Assembly: GCF_002160955.1 (NCBI RefSeq)
Contig: NZ_NFLN01000003.1
Span: forward strand, 62,001 to 126,000
Length of the DNA stretch: 64,000 nucleotides
Direction of reading: 5' to 3'
DNA from: Gemmiger sp. An120
Lineage (GTDB): Bacteria; Bacillota; Clostridia; Oscillospirales; Ruminococcaceae
This document shows positions 52,506 to 61,554 of the stretch, in pieces (within the stretch, counting starts at the first letter, position 1; each line of letters opens with the position of its first letter). Made by a program: the position numbers and the translations under genes. The notes under the pieces were generated by a model, which saw only the letters and a list, made by a program, of their open reading frames with translations, did no database searches and was not told the origin of the DNA.

Positions 52506-52850
52506 TCAGCCCAGCTCCTTTTTCAGCAGGGCGGCTGCGTCGGCAGGGCTCAGCACCCGGCCGCTGGACACAACCCGGCCATCCACCAGAACAGCGGGCA
52601 GGCTCATGACCCCGGAACGGGCGATCTGCTCCATGTCGGTGATATAGGCCACCGGCTCCGAAAGGCCCAGTTCCTGCGCGGCCTGCTTCATATTCTCCCA
52701 CAGGGTGTGGCAGTTTTTGCAGCCGGAGCCCAGCACCGCCACGAGGGCCTGCTCGCTGCTGCTGCCGCAGCTGCATCCACACTGTGCGGACGCGGAACAG
52801 GTGCAGCCGCAGCTTTCCTCTTTCTTTTTACCAAAACCAAACAATGCCAT
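52506..52850 (-). CDS. Thioredoxin-like small redox protein with Cys-rich head
   Basis: 114 residues from ATG 52850 (GGAGG upstream). An N-terminal cysteine-rich metal-binding-like segment (ESCGCTCSASAQCGCSCG) is followed by a glutaredoxin/thioredoxin fold with active site GSGCKNCHTL (CxxC, about 43-46) and cis-Pro in SLPAVLVDG. This is the redox-active disulfide protein type that accompanies SO_0444/ArsP-like permeases, here 14 bases upstream. Probably handles thiol-bound metalloid or metal for the permease. Confidence 0.85.
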   Translation of the reverse strand: MALFGFGKKKEESCGCTCSASAQCGCSCGSSSEQALVAVLGSGCKNCHTLWENMKQAAQELGLSEPVAYITDMEQIARSGVMSLPAVLVDGRVVSSGRVLSPADAAALLKKELG

Positions 52851-52864
52851 GGTTCTTTCCTCCT

Positions 52865-53875
52865 TTATATGCTCACCAGCCAGGGCTGGATGGCGTTGAA
52901 CAGATAGCCCACCAGGATGATGCCCGCCACGCAGACGGCCACAAAGGTTCCCAGCAGGCGGGGTTTGACAGCCTTGCGCAGCAGAATCAGCGAGGGCAGC
53001 GACAGGGTGGTGACCGCCATCATAAAGGCCAGCACCACACCCAGCAGCGCCCCTTTGGCCAGCAGGGCCTCGGCGATGGGGATGGTACCGAAGATGTCGG
53101 CGTACATGGGCGCGCCCGCCAGAGTGGCCAGTACCACGCCCAGCGGATTGCCGCCGCCCAGCAGGCCCACAATCCAGCTTTCCGGGATCCAGTTGTGGAT
53201 GACCGCCCCGACGCCCACACCCACCAGCACATAGGGGAATACCTTGCGGGCGGTGGAGGTCATCTGCTCCCAGGCAAACCGGAGCCGGTCGGCCTGGGTG
53301 AGAGTCTGGCCGGGCACCGTCTGCAGCGTGCCCGCCCGGATGTAGGGTTCCACCTGATCCTCCATGCCCAGCTTCTGGATCAGGGTGCCGCCCGCCACCG
53401 CGATGACCAGGCCCAGTACCACATAGAGCACCGCCACCCGCCAGCCGAAGATGCTCATGAGCAGCACCAGCGAACCCAAATCCACCATCGGCGAGGAGAT
53501 CAGAAACGAAAAGGTGACCCCCAGCGGCAGCCCCGCCCGGGTAAAGCCCATAAACAGCGGGATGGAGGAGCAGGAGCAGAACGGGGTGACCGTGCCCAGC
53601 AGCGCGGCCAGGCAATTGGCCGTCAGACCCTGGAACCGGCCGAGAATCCGGCGGGTGCGCTCCGGCGGGAAGTAACTCTGGATATAGGAGATTATCAGGA
53701 TCAGGCAGCCCAGCAGCACCAGGATCTTGATGGTATCGTAAAGGAAGAAACGAATGCTGCCGCCCAGCCGCCCCTCCGGGTCCAGCTAGGCGGCGGCCAC
53801 CAGCCGGGCCATGAGCCGGTCCAGCCATTTCATGCCCAGCAGCTCATTTTGTAGAAAAGACAACAGTCCCTGCAT
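52865..53875 (-). pseudogene. SO_0444/ArsP-type permease interrupted by an in-frame TAG
   Basis: From ATG 53875 the frame reads MQGLLSFLQNELLGMKWLDRLMARLVAAA, then TAG at 53788-53786 (codon 30), then LDPEGRLGGSIRFFLYDTIKIL and an intact permease of about ten helices with the diagnostic TPFCSCSSIPLFMGF (about codon 95). In homologues the frame is continuous across this point. An internal ATG at 53719 lies inside the first helix and would give a shortened 284-residue protein. By family these permeases expel trivalent or methylated arsenic or related toxic species. ArsR upstream and thioredoxin downstream support that. Confidence 0.75.
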
Positions 53876-53891
53876 GGTATCCCACTCTTTC

Positions 53892-53911
53892 ATATCGAAT
53901 ATTTTGGATAT
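53892..53911. promoter_or_regulatory. Candidate ArsR-type operator
   Basis: ATATC (53892-53896) and GATAT (53907-53911) form an inverted repeat around an AT-rich centre, 17 bases upstream of the permease start. Size and AT content fit ArsR/SmtB-family sites. It lies between arsR and the permease, so the permease may have its own regulated promoter. Confidence 0.45.
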
Positions 53912-53924
53912 ATAGGCCGTAAAG

Positions 53925-53951
53925 CAAGCCGGCGCGCAGCGCGCCGGCTTG
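53925..53951 (-). terminator. GC hairpin between arsR and the permease
   Basis: A 12-bp perfect stem (53925-53936 with 53940-53951) and three-base loop lie downstream of arsR. The minus strand continues CTTTACGG, giving a weak T tract; partial termination or RNA stabilisation is likely. Confidence 0.5.
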
Positions 53952-53968
53952 GTGCGGTTTCCGTTTGG

Positions 53969-54286
53969 TCAGGTGCAGCCACAATGGCAGGAGACGGAAG
54001 CGGTTGCATCGGTGCTGGTGATCTCCTGCAGCAGTTCCACCGCCCGGCGGCTGCCCGCCGGATCGATGCGGTAGTGGGTCCACTTGCCTTCTTCCCGGCC
54101 GACCACAATACCGGAAGCACAAAGAATCTTCATATGATAGGACAGGGAGGACTGGGGCATCTCCATCTCTTCGATCAGCTTGCAGGCGCACTTCTCCCCG
54201 CCTTGCAGCAGCGCCAGAATCTTCTGCCGCCGGGGGTCGCACAGGGCCTTAAAGACCTGCGCCCGCTGCTCGTAGATGGGCTCCAT
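53969..54286 (-). CDS. arsR: ArsR/SmtB-family metalloregulator
   Basis: 105 residues from ATG 54286. Winged helix with KALCDPRRQKILALLQGGEKCACKLIEEMEMPQSSLSYHMKIL; the CAC pair in the recognition-helix region (about 32-34) matches the ArsR-type metalloid site. The extreme C-terminus adds CHCGC, another likely metal ligand cluster. Represses the downstream permease-thioredoxin genes until a thiophilic metalloid binds. The specific inducer (As(III), Sb(III), other) cannot be told. Confidence 0.9.
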   Translation of the reverse strand: MEPIYEQRAQVFKALCDPRRQKILALLQGGEKCACKLIEEMEMPQSSLSYHMKILCASGIVVGREEGKWTHYRIDPAGSRRAVELLQEITSTDATASVSCHCGCT

Positions 54287-54360
54287 CCTCTCACCGTCTT
54301 TCAAATCGAAAAATCTTGTTTTGATAATACCATGCGAAGCTGCGTTTGTCAACGGGTATT

Positions 54361-55851
54361 TCAGCTTATCTTTATGCCCATGCGCTGGAACTGCTCGGGC
54401 GGGCAGTCATTCTCCCGCATCAGACGGGCCATCAGCGCCAGCATCCGGGCCTCCTGCTCCGGGTCGTTCACCGAATGAAGCTGAGCCGGGTCCTGATCCA
54501 TCCGGAACAGCATGGTGGGATACTCCGCCTGGGAAATCCAGTTCTCAGAGGGCAGACGCAGCACTGGCACCCCCTTGGTAAAGGAGAAAGCCGGATGCAG
54601 CTGCATACGCTGCAAAATCTCGTTGTGGATAAAGGCACGGCGGCCGCCGTGGCGGGTGGGCATCAGGGTATACTCATACCGGGGCTGGTTGCCGGGAACC
54701 GGGCTGCGCATATAGACCCACTGTCCGTCGGTGCAGCAGACCTGCCCGCCGAAGATACCGAACAATCCGGCTTCATGCACCGGCTCGTCCCGTTCCAGCA
54801 CCGGGCGGAGCGGACGGCCCTGCATATCCGGCGGCAGGGGCTGACCGAAGAATTCCAGCAATGTGGCGGGCAGGTCGATGGTCTGCACCAGGCTGGAGGC
54901 CCGCACGCCCTGGCGGCCGGTGCGGGGATCCCAGATAAACAGCGGTGTGTGAGCTACCTCGCCGTAGAACGGGCAATGGCACTTGGCCCACTGGCCGTGT
55001 TCCGCCAGCAGAAAACCGTGATCGGTGTTTACGATGAGCAGGGTGTCTTTCCACAGGTCGTACTCATCCATTGCGTCCAGAATCCGGCCCAGGTTCTCGT
55101 CGCACATAGACAGCAGCGCGGCATACCGGCGGCGCATATGGTCAATAAACTCCGGGCTGTCCTGGTCGTTTACCGGCCGGTAATCCGGCCAGTCGCAGAA
55201 GGGGCCCTGGTAGCCGTCCGGGAAACGGGCGTCGTACTCCGGCTGCACAAAGAACGGCTCGTGCGGATCAAAGGTCTCGATCTGCAAGAACCAGTTGTCC
55301 CGGCCGTGGTTTTCCCGCAGAAAGTCCAGCCCTTTTTGGAAGGTCCGGCACTGGGGCTGGCAGGCAGCCTCCGGCATGCGGGTGCGGTTGGCAAAATCCT
55401 GCTCCACCCAGCGGTCGGCCGGCTCGCCGCAGATATTGCGGTGCGGGCGGGGCCCGCCGTCAAATCCCACCAGCGGGGCCCAGTTGTCCCCCTCCTGGCC
55501 GCGCACACAGTCCCAGGTGGTATACCGCTGGTGATAGGTGGCACCGCCATCCTCCCAGTAATGATAGTGGTCGCTGATCAAATGGGTGTGGATACCGGCA
55601 TTTTTCAGCTGCTCGGGCATGGAATCGTCAAAGGGTTCCAGCGGGCCCCAGCTGCGGTGCAGAAAGTTGTACCGGCCGGTGTGCAGTTCCCGCCTGGCCG
55701 GCATGCAGGGCATGCTGCCCACCCAGCAGTTGTCAAAGGTAACGGCATGTTCCGCCAGCCGGGTAAACTGCGGCGTTTGGGTCCAGTCGCAGCCGTAGGG
55801 AGCCAGCATATGCCGGTTGAGGGAATCGTACATGACCATTATGGCGCGCAT
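54361..55851 (-). CDS. Type I sulfatase, Cys type, cytoplasmic
   Basis: 496 residues from ATG 55851 (AAGGAGG nine bases upstream). Alkaline-phosphatase-superfamily fold. The formylglycine precursor is C49 in SMPCMPARRELHTGR (C-x-P-x-R); D9 in MYDSLNRHML is the first metal ligand, and NTDHGFLLAEHGQW carries the distal Asp and His. No signal peptide, so it acts inside the cell on imported sulfate esters. Cys-type sulfatases need an anSME radical-SAM maturase, not present in this window. Last gene of the sulfatase-ABC-YesMN cluster. Preferred substrate unknown. Confidence 0.92.
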   Translation of the reverse strand: MRAIMVMYDSLNRHMLAPYGCDWTQTPQFTRLAEHAVTFDNCWVGSMPCMPARRELHTGRYNFLHRSWGPLEPFDDSMPEQLKNAGIHTHLISDHYHYWEDGGATYHQRYTTWDCVRGQEGDNWAPLVGFDGGPRPHRNICGEPADRWVEQDFANRTRMPEAACQPQCRTFQKGLDFLRENHGRDNWFLQIETFDPHEPFFVQPEYDARFPDGYQGPFCDWPDYRPVNDQDSPEFIDHMRRRYAALLSMCDENLGRILDAMDEYDLWKDTLLIVNTDHGFLLAEHGQWAKCHCPFYGEVAHTPLFIWDPRTGRQGVRASSLVQTIDLPATLLEFFGQPLPPDMQGRPLRPVLERDEPVHEAGLFGIFGGQVCCTDGQWVYMRSPVPGNQPRYEYTLMPTRHGGRRAFIHNEILQRMQLHPAFSFTKGVPVLRLPSENWISQAEYPTMLFRMDQDPAQLHSVNDPEQEARMLALMARLMRENDCPPEQFQRMGIKIS

Positions 55852-55870
55852 AGAGGGCACCTCCTTGGGT

Positions 55871-57373
55871 TCAGTCGTCCTTGCGGCGGTATTCGTAGGG
55901 GCTCATTCCGTATTTCTTCTTAAACAGGGTAGAAAAGTAGCTCACGTTGGCATATCCCACCGACTGGGCGATGTTCTGCACCCGCAGCGCGGTGTTTTCC
56001 AGCAGCTGCACCGAATGCTGCATCCGCAGGTCGGTCAGGTAATTGACAAAGGTGAGGCCCATCTCCTCCTTGAATGCCCGGGAAAAGTAATCCGGGTTCA
56101 GGTAGACCTGGGCGGCCACCTGTTCCAGGCTGAGCGGTTCGGCATAATGCTTGCGCAGATACTCCACCGCCAGCCGGATATTGTTGGAGCGCGGCCGGTG
56201 GGGCTCGTCAGTTTCCCGGCACAGTTCCGACACCTGGCCCAGAATCTCCCGCACCTCCCGCAGGGACACACTGCCCGCCAGCCGGGCCCGCAGCGCATCC
56301 TGCTCCGGCAGTTCAGCGCCCTGTTCCCGGGCCTGCAGAGCAAACAGGTCAAACGCATCCAGGAACCACTTGCCCAGCAGATCTACTGCCGGGATACGGT
56401 CGGTGCTGATCTGCTGCAGAAACTGTTCCAGAAGTTCCCGGCGGCGGGCACCGTCGGCCTGGTACAGCTGCACACGCAGCCCGGCCATCTCGCTTTTCCA
56501 GCCCCGGTGCAGTTCAAACAGACGGGACAGCGGCTGGCTGGGTTCATACAGCGCCACTTCCCCTTTATAAAAGCCCTGGCCCAGGGTACAGGCGGCCTGG
56601 AACACCAGCGAGGGGATCTGCCGCAGTTCATCGGTGACCGAACTGACCCCCACCATACAGTGGTTCATGGCCTGCACTTCTTTGGCGTAGGCGGTAAGCT
56701 TGCGGGCCTTTTCGCCGCTGCTCAGCGCCCGCAGCAGGTTGCCCACCACCACATAGATCCGGTCGGTATAGTCAAAACCGGCCACATGGCGGATCTGCTC
56801 CTCCCGGGGAAAGCTCAGGCCCCCGTTCATCAGGTCTTTTTTCCACACCGCCAGCGCAAACAGGCCGTTGTCCCGCCAGTGCACGCCGCACCGGCGCAGT
56901 TCTTCCAGGTCCTCACTGGTCAAATCCCGTTCCTGCCGCAGGATGCGCCGGATGATGGAATGGGCCTGGGGCGAGTTGGCAATTCCGCTGGCCGCACCAC
57001 TCAGGTTCAGTTCCCGGTTCACCCGGTCCAGCAGTTCCTGCAGCATCTCGTTTTTCATTTCGGTTTTGAGGATGTATTCAGACGCGCCGTCCCGCAGCGC
57101 CTGCCGGGCCAGATCGAACTCTGCAAACGCTGTAAGCACGACGACCCGCACCCGGCTGCCCGCCTCCCGCAGAGCATGCAGCAGTTCCAGGCCATCCATC
57201 ACCGGCATCTTGATATCGGTGAGGATCAGGTCGGGCGCTTCCCGACCGGCCAGTTCCAGCGCCTCCCGGCCATTGTGCGCCACCCCCACCAGTTCGCAGG
57301 CAGGGTTCTGGGAGATGCAGAACTGCAGCCATTCACAGATCATGGTCTCGTCATCCGCGATCAGTACCTTCAT
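55871..57373 (-). CDS. AraC-family response regulator (YesN type)
   Basis: 500 residues. Receiver domain 1-120 with D7/D8 acidic pocket, phospho-acceptor D53 (LILTDIKMPVMDG) and Lys in YILKTEM. A middle region of about 260 residues is of unknown fold. The C-terminal AraC HTH pair (about 400-500) includes AVEYLRKHYAEPLSLEQVAAQVYLNPDYFSRAFKEEMG and the final SVGYANVSYFSTLFKKKYGMSPYEYRR. It overlaps the kinase gene by 23 bases. Probably activates the sulfatase and transporter genes on sensing an extracellular ligand. Confidence 0.94.
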   Translation of the reverse strand: MKVLIADDETMICEWLQFCISQNPACELVGVAHNGREALELAGREAPDLILTDIKMPVMDGLELLHALREAGSRVRVVVLTAFAEFDLARQALRDGASEYILKTEMKNEMLQELLDRVNRELNLSGAASGIANSPQAHSIIRRILRQERDLTSEDLEELRRCGVHWRDNGLFALAVWKKDLMNGGLSFPREEQIRHVAGFDYTDRIYVVVGNLLRALSSGEKARKLTAYAKEVQAMNHCMVGVSSVTDELRQIPSLVFQAACTLGQGFYKGEVALYEPSQPLSRLFELHRGWKSEMAGLRVQLYQADGARRRELLEQFLQQISTDRIPAVDLLGKWFLDAFDLFALQAREQGAELPEQDALRARLAGSVSLREVREILGQVSELCRETDEPHRPRSNNIRLAVEYLRKHYAEPLSLEQVAAQVYLNPDYFSRAFKEEMGLTFVNYLTDLRMQHSVQLLENTALRVQNIAQSVGYANVSYFSTLFKKKYGMSPYEYRRKDD

Positions 57374-59171
57374 GGTCGTTCCTTTCCTCTGAGAAAACCG
57401 CCGGCATCCGCAGGGTAACGGTGGTGCCGATTTCCGGCGTGCTGTCCACCGTCAGGCCGTAGGGTTCGCCCCAGTTCAGCCGGATGCGGCTGTGCACATT
57501 GGCCATGCCGATGGAGTTTCCGTCCTTTTCCGGCGGGCGGCTCATACGTTCCCGCACGGCGGCCAGTTCCTCCGGACCCATACCCGCCCCGTCATCGGTA
57601 ACGGTGAGCAGCAGGTCCCCGTCCTTAAATGCGGTGGAGATCACCAGCATGTCCGCGTCCGGTTTGGCCTCCAGCCCGTGGAAGATAGCATTTTCCACCA
57701 GCGGCTGCAGAATCAGCGGCGGCACCAGACAGTTTTTGGTGCCGGGCTGCACGTCAAATTCATAGTTGATCTTATCGCCGCAGCGCAGCTTCTGCACCAC
57801 CAGGTATTTGCGGGTGCTTTCCAGTTCTTCCTGCAGCGGAATAAGCGGCGCTTTGACCGCCAGCGTACTGCGCAGCAGATCGGTAAAGGCGCTGAGCATC
57901 TGAGCCGCCTGGCTGCTCTTGCCCACCTCGATGGTACAGCGGATGGAAAAGAGCATGTTGTACAGGAAATGGGGGTTGATCTGGGCCCGCAGGAAATTCA
58001 TCTCCAACTGGCGTTTCTGCCCTTCCCGCTCCCGCACCGCGGCCATAAGCCGGTCAATCTCGCCGGCCATATGGTTGAAGCTTTCCTGCAGGTGATCCAG
58101 TTCCTGGGTGCCGGTGGCGGCGGAGGGCGGCACAAATTCCGGCGTGCCAAACCGATCCATGGCGGCGCTCAGATCACTCAGGGGCCGGGCCACCCGCCGG
58201 GCCATGTGCCAGGACAGCAGCATGGCCAGCACCAGCGCCCCCGCCAGCAGGCAGCCCACCATCCAGTACAGCCGGTCCAACGCACCAAAGATTGCATTGG
58301 TAGGGATCATCTCCACAATGGTCCAGTCCACCTCCTCATCCAGAAAGGTGGACAGCAGATAATCCTGTCCCTGGCGGGATACAATATCGTAGCTGTCAAC
58401 GCCATAGGTCTGTCTCATGTAGTCCACGTCAAAGAACTGCTTGCCCAGCATCTTCTTATTGGAGTGGGAAACCACCAGGCCGTCCTGGTCGTAAATAAAG
58501 ATCTCGCTGCCCTGCCCCTGCACGGAACTGTACAGGTTTTCCAGCAGCTGTTCATCGATCAGGATGAGCAGCACACCGTTGCCGTCCAGGCCGGTCACAA
58601 TGCGGCCGGCGGCGAACTGGAACCCTTCCCCGCTGCCAGTAACCGAGGGAAAGGTGCGGGAAAACTCCACCCCGCCCTGCTGAGAATTCTTCAGGTCTTC
58701 CAGCAGGTGCCGGTACCAGAGCTGACCGGGTACTGCCTCCTGCCAGTCCGCGGATGGATCTGAACAGTAGGAGAAGCCGTTCTCCCCCAGAAACAGCACC
58801 TCATATCCCAGCCCGATATGGGCAAACACCTCGTCGTACACCTGTTTCTGGCGATCCAGGTAGCTGGCTGCTTCCGCCTGGCTTTCCGCGTCCGGCTGGC
58901 CCTGCAGATACCGGTGGCTGGAGATCTCATAGGTATACAGGTTGGACAGGGTGACGCTGCTGGTTTTGACGATGTTGGCCCGCTCGGCAATCTGGCGCAG
59001 CACATCCAGGCGGCTGCCGCCGATCTGGTCCACCAGCAGGCCCCGCACCATGGTGGTGAGCATCAGCACCACCAGAATAAAAAAGGCGGCGAACAGCACG
59101 AAATAGGCCGTAAACAGCTGACAGCGCAGACGGGAAGCCTCTTCCCGCAATTTCCGGCACATTTTTCGCAT
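57351..59171 (-). CDS. Sensor histidine kinase (YesM type)
   Basis: 606 residues from ATG 59171 (GGGAGG upstream). Membrane helices at about 20-45 and 297-322 flank a 250-residue extracellular dCache-like sensor. HAMP follows (ARRVARPLSDLSAAMDRFG), then the His_kinase domain with phospho-His in QINPHFLYNMLFSI (about 400) and HATPase motifs PLVENAIFHGLEAK and VTDDGAGMG. The large extracellular domain should sense a small ligand such as a sulfated sugar. Placement between the two sulfatase genes ties the signal to sulfate-ester use. Confidence 0.94.
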   Translation of the reverse strand: MRKMCRKLREEASRLRCQLFTAYFVLFAAFFILVVLMLTTMVRGLLVDQIGGSRLDVLRQIAERANIVKTSSVTLSNLYTYEISSHRYLQGQPDAESQAEAASYLDRQKQVYDEVFAHIGLGYEVLFLGENGFSYCSDPSADWQEAVPGQLWYRHLLEDLKNSQQGGVEFSRTFPSVTGSGEGFQFAAGRIVTGLDGNGVLLILIDEQLLENLYSSVQGQGSEIFIYDQDGLVVSHSNKKMLGKQFFDVDYMRQTYGVDSYDIVSRQGQDYLLSTFLDEEVDWTIVEMIPTNAIFGALDRLYWMVGCLLAGALVLAMLLSWHMARRVARPLSDLSAAMDRFGTPEFVPPSAATGTQELDHLQESFNHMAGEIDRLMAAVREREGQKRQLEMNFLRAQINPHFLYNMLFSIRCTIEVGKSSQAAQMLSAFTDLLRSTLAVKAPLIPLQEELESTRKYLVVQKLRCGDKINYEFDVQPGTKNCLVPPLILQPLVENAIFHGLEAKPDADMLVISTAFKDGDLLLTVTDDGAGMGPEELAAVRERMSRPPEKDGNSIGMANVHSRIRLNWGEPYGLTVDSTPEIGTTVTLRMPAVFSEERNDHEGTDRG

Positions 59172-59189
59172 CTGCTCGCCTCCCGTGTG

Positions 59190-60623
59190 TCATTTCACCC
59201 GATAGGGCGCGTAGTTGGGGTTCTCCTTGATGTAGTCGTCACAGCTGTGGGCGGGAGAACCATCCCCCCACAGGCCTGCCAGGCCGATCTGGCCGGAACC
59301 GAACACCGCCTCCCGGGCGCCGTCGATCTGTGGATTCACATACCGGGCAAACCAGGCCTCCAGGCGCCGCCGCATGGACTGTTCCAGCCCTTCGGCACCG
59401 CCCTGTACCAGCAGGTTGCGGGTCTCGCCCGGGTCTTCCTGCAGGTCGTAGAGCTCATTGGGGCCGTAGGGATACCGGGCCACATACTTGAACCGGCGGT
59501 CCCGGATCATGCGGTTGGGGCCGTATTCGTCCATGACCACCACCTCGTCGTGCTGGCGGAACGCCTCGCCCCGCAACGCCGGCGCAAAGGAGGTGCCCGG
59601 TCGTTCCAGCGTGTCGGTGCAGGGCACGTCCAGATAGTCCAGCAGGGTGGGCATAAAGTCGTAGGCGGAGACCAGCGCGTCGCAGACGCGGCCCGCCGGG
59701 ATGCGGCCGGGATGCCGGGCAATGAAGGGCACCTTGACCGATTCCTCGTACATGTTCAGCGGGAAGGTGGCGTTGCCCTTGCCCCAGAAGCCGTGGTGCC
59801 CACAGCTGAACCCGTTGTCGGCGGTAAAGACCACCAGGGTATCCTCCGCCAGGCCCATCTCGTCCAGTTTGGCCAGGATGCGGCCAATCCCCGCGTCCAT
59901 GGCGGTGACCGCGGCAAAATATCCGATCAGGTTGGCCCGCTCGTCCTTGGCCACCTCGTCGGTCAGATAGATGCTGTCCGGGTGACGGGGCAGATGGGGC
60001 ACCGACTCGAAGGGGCAGTCCTTGTACAGGTCGGTGTACTCCTTGGGATGGTTGTTCAGCCAGGGGGCGTGGGGGGCGGTGTAGGCCACATGCAGGTAGA
60101 AGGGTCCCTCCTGCCCCTGGCGGGAGTCCAGGTATTCCAGGGCGTCGTCGGTGATGGCGTCGGTGACGTAGCGCTCCTCCCGGTAGAGCTTGCCGTCCTT
60201 GTAGAGCGGCGCGCCGTAGTAGGGGCCGCCGCCGGACTTGTGGCAGAACCAGTGGGTGAAGCCCTGCTGCACCTTGGCGGAAGCGCCCATGTGCCACTTG
60301 CCGGACAGCGCGCAGTCGTAGCCGTTTTCCACCAGGGCCCGGGTGTAGGAGTACTGGCCGGCCAGGTACTCGATGGCGGACTGGCGCTCGTCGTCGTCCC
60401 GCAGCCAGTCGTGGACGCCGTGCTGGGAGGGGATGCAGCCGGTAAGCAGCGAAGCCCGGGCCGGGCTGCAGACCGGTGAAGCGCAGAAGAAATTGTCGAA
60501 CCGGGTGCCCTCGGCGGCCAGCCGGTCGATGTGGGGGGTGATGATCTCTTTGTTTCCCGCGCAGCCCAGTGACCAGTATCCCTGGTCGTCGGAGATGATA
60601 AACACCACGTTGGGTCGATGCAT
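59190..60623 (-). CDS. Type I sulfatase, Cys type, cytoplasmic
   Basis: 477 residues, ATG 60623 with AGGAGG upstream. RPNVVFIISDDQG supplies metal ligands D12 and D13; the formylglycine precursor is C52 in SPVCSPARASLLTG, the canonical C-S-P-A-R motif; distal ligands lie in VFTADNGFSCGHHGFWGKG. No signal peptide. The sequence looks nearest to choline-sulfatase/heparan-type COG3119 enzymes, but substrate cannot be assigned. Has a dedicated internal promoter upstream. Confidence 0.94.
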   Translation of the reverse strand: MHRPNVVFIISDDQGYWSLGCAGNKEIITPHIDRLAAEGTRFDNFFCASPVCSPARASLLTGCIPSQHGVHDWLRDDDERQSAIEYLAGQYSYTRALVENGYDCALSGKWHMGASAKVQQGFTHWFCHKSGGGPYYGAPLYKDGKLYREERYVTDAITDDALEYLDSRQGQEGPFYLHVAYTAPHAPWLNNHPKEYTDLYKDCPFESVPHLPRHPDSIYLTDEVAKDERANLIGYFAAVTAMDAGIGRILAKLDEMGLAEDTLVVFTADNGFSCGHHGFWGKGNATFPLNMYEESVKVPFIARHPGRIPAGRVCDALVSAYDFMPTLLDYLDVPCTDTLERPGTSFAPALRGEAFRQHDEVVVMDEYGPNRMIRDRRFKYVARYPYGPNELYDLQEDPGETRNLLVQGGAEGLEQSMRRRLEAWFARYVNPQIDGAREAVFGSGQIGLAGLWGDGSPAHSCDDYIKENPNYAPYRVK

Positions 60624-60685
60624 GATCGGATTCCTCCTGACTCAAAAACGCCCGTTTTCTCCGGCGCGCGGCGGCACACTATCTT

Positions 60686-60714
60686 AGCATAGCATCCCCG
60701 CCCCGGAATGTAAA
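60686..60714 (-). promoter_or_regulatory. Internal promoter ahead of sulfatase 2-YesM-YesN-sulfatase 1
   Basis: Minus-strand TTTACA (60714-60709), 17-base spacer, TATGCT (60691-60686). It lies in the 165-base gap after the ABC ATPase genes and would let the enzymes and regulators be made separately from the transporter. Confidence 0.6.
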
Positions 60715-60788
60715 GGCTGCCCACAAAGGGCGGCCTGCCGTTCCGGCGCGCCCGAAAAAACGGGCCTGAATGGTTGTATGGCGGCGGA

Positions 60789-61538
60789 TTACCACCACTT
60801 GATCAGATCGGTAACCTGATTGCGCAGCTTGACAAAGTCCGGGCTGGCGATGTCCCGGGGGCGGGGCAGATCGTCGTCGATGGTGCACTTGATGCTGGTG
60901 GGCTTGTTGGTTAGCACCAGGATCCGCTGGCCCATGTAGACCGCTTCCTCGATGTTGTGGGTGATGAACAGCACGGTGGTGCCGGTGCGCTGCCACAGGC
61001 TGATGAGCTCGTCCTCCAGGTGGTAGCGCAGCTGGATATCCAGCTGGCCGTAGGGCTCGTCCATGAGCAGCAGGTCCGGCTGGGTGGCAAAGGCGCGGGC
61101 GATGACCACCCGCTGCAACATGCTGGCGGACAGCTGATCCGGATAGTATTTGCGGTATTTGGTCAGGCCCACGATGTCCAGATACTCGTCCACCAGGGCC
61201 TTGGCCTTGCTCTTTTCCACACCCTTGATATCCAGGCCGAAGCCCACGTTTTCTTCCACCGTCAGCCAGGGCATGGTGGAATACTCCTGGAAAATATAGG
61301 CGATGTTGTGCTTTTTCAGGTCCACCGGCTCGCCGTCCAGCAGGATCTCCCCCTTGGTGGGCTCGTACAGCCGGGTCAGGCTGTTCAGAAAGGTGGTCTT
61401 GCCGCAGCCGGTGGGGCCCACGATGCACAAAAACTCGCCGGGCTGCACGTCGAAGGAGATGTCGTTGAGCACCAGCAGATCGCCGAACTGCTTGGTGAGG
61501 TTGCGCACCCGTACCTTGGGCTGGTTGTTCTCTTGCAT
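60789..61538 (-). CDS. SsuB/TauB-type ABC transporter ATPase with degenerate signature
   Basis: 249 residues. Walker A GPTGCGKTT (about 41-49), Q-loop YIFQEYSTMPWLTVEENV, Walker B LLLMDEPYGQLD, H-loop FITHNIEEA. The ABC signature reads LSASMLQRV instead of the usual LSGGMxQR, so its composite ATP site may be weak. This is the second of two adjacent ATPases; paired with the canonical ATPase at 61555 it could form an asymmetric heterodimer for the two different permeases. Confidence 0.9.
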   Translation of the reverse strand: MQENNQPKVRVRNLTKQFGDLLVLNDISFDVQPGEFLCIVGPTGCGKTTFLNSLTRLYEPTKGEILLDGEPVDLKKHNIAYIFQEYSTMPWLTVEENVGFGLDIKGVEKSKAKALVDEYLDIVGLTKYRKYYPDQLSASMLQRVVIARAFATQPDLLLMDEPYGQLDIQLRYHLEDELISLWQRTGTTVLFITHNIEEAVYMGQRILVLTNKPTSIKCTIDDDLPRPRDIASPDFVKLRNQVTDLIKWW

Positions 61539-61554
61539 GGTATGCTCTCCTCTC

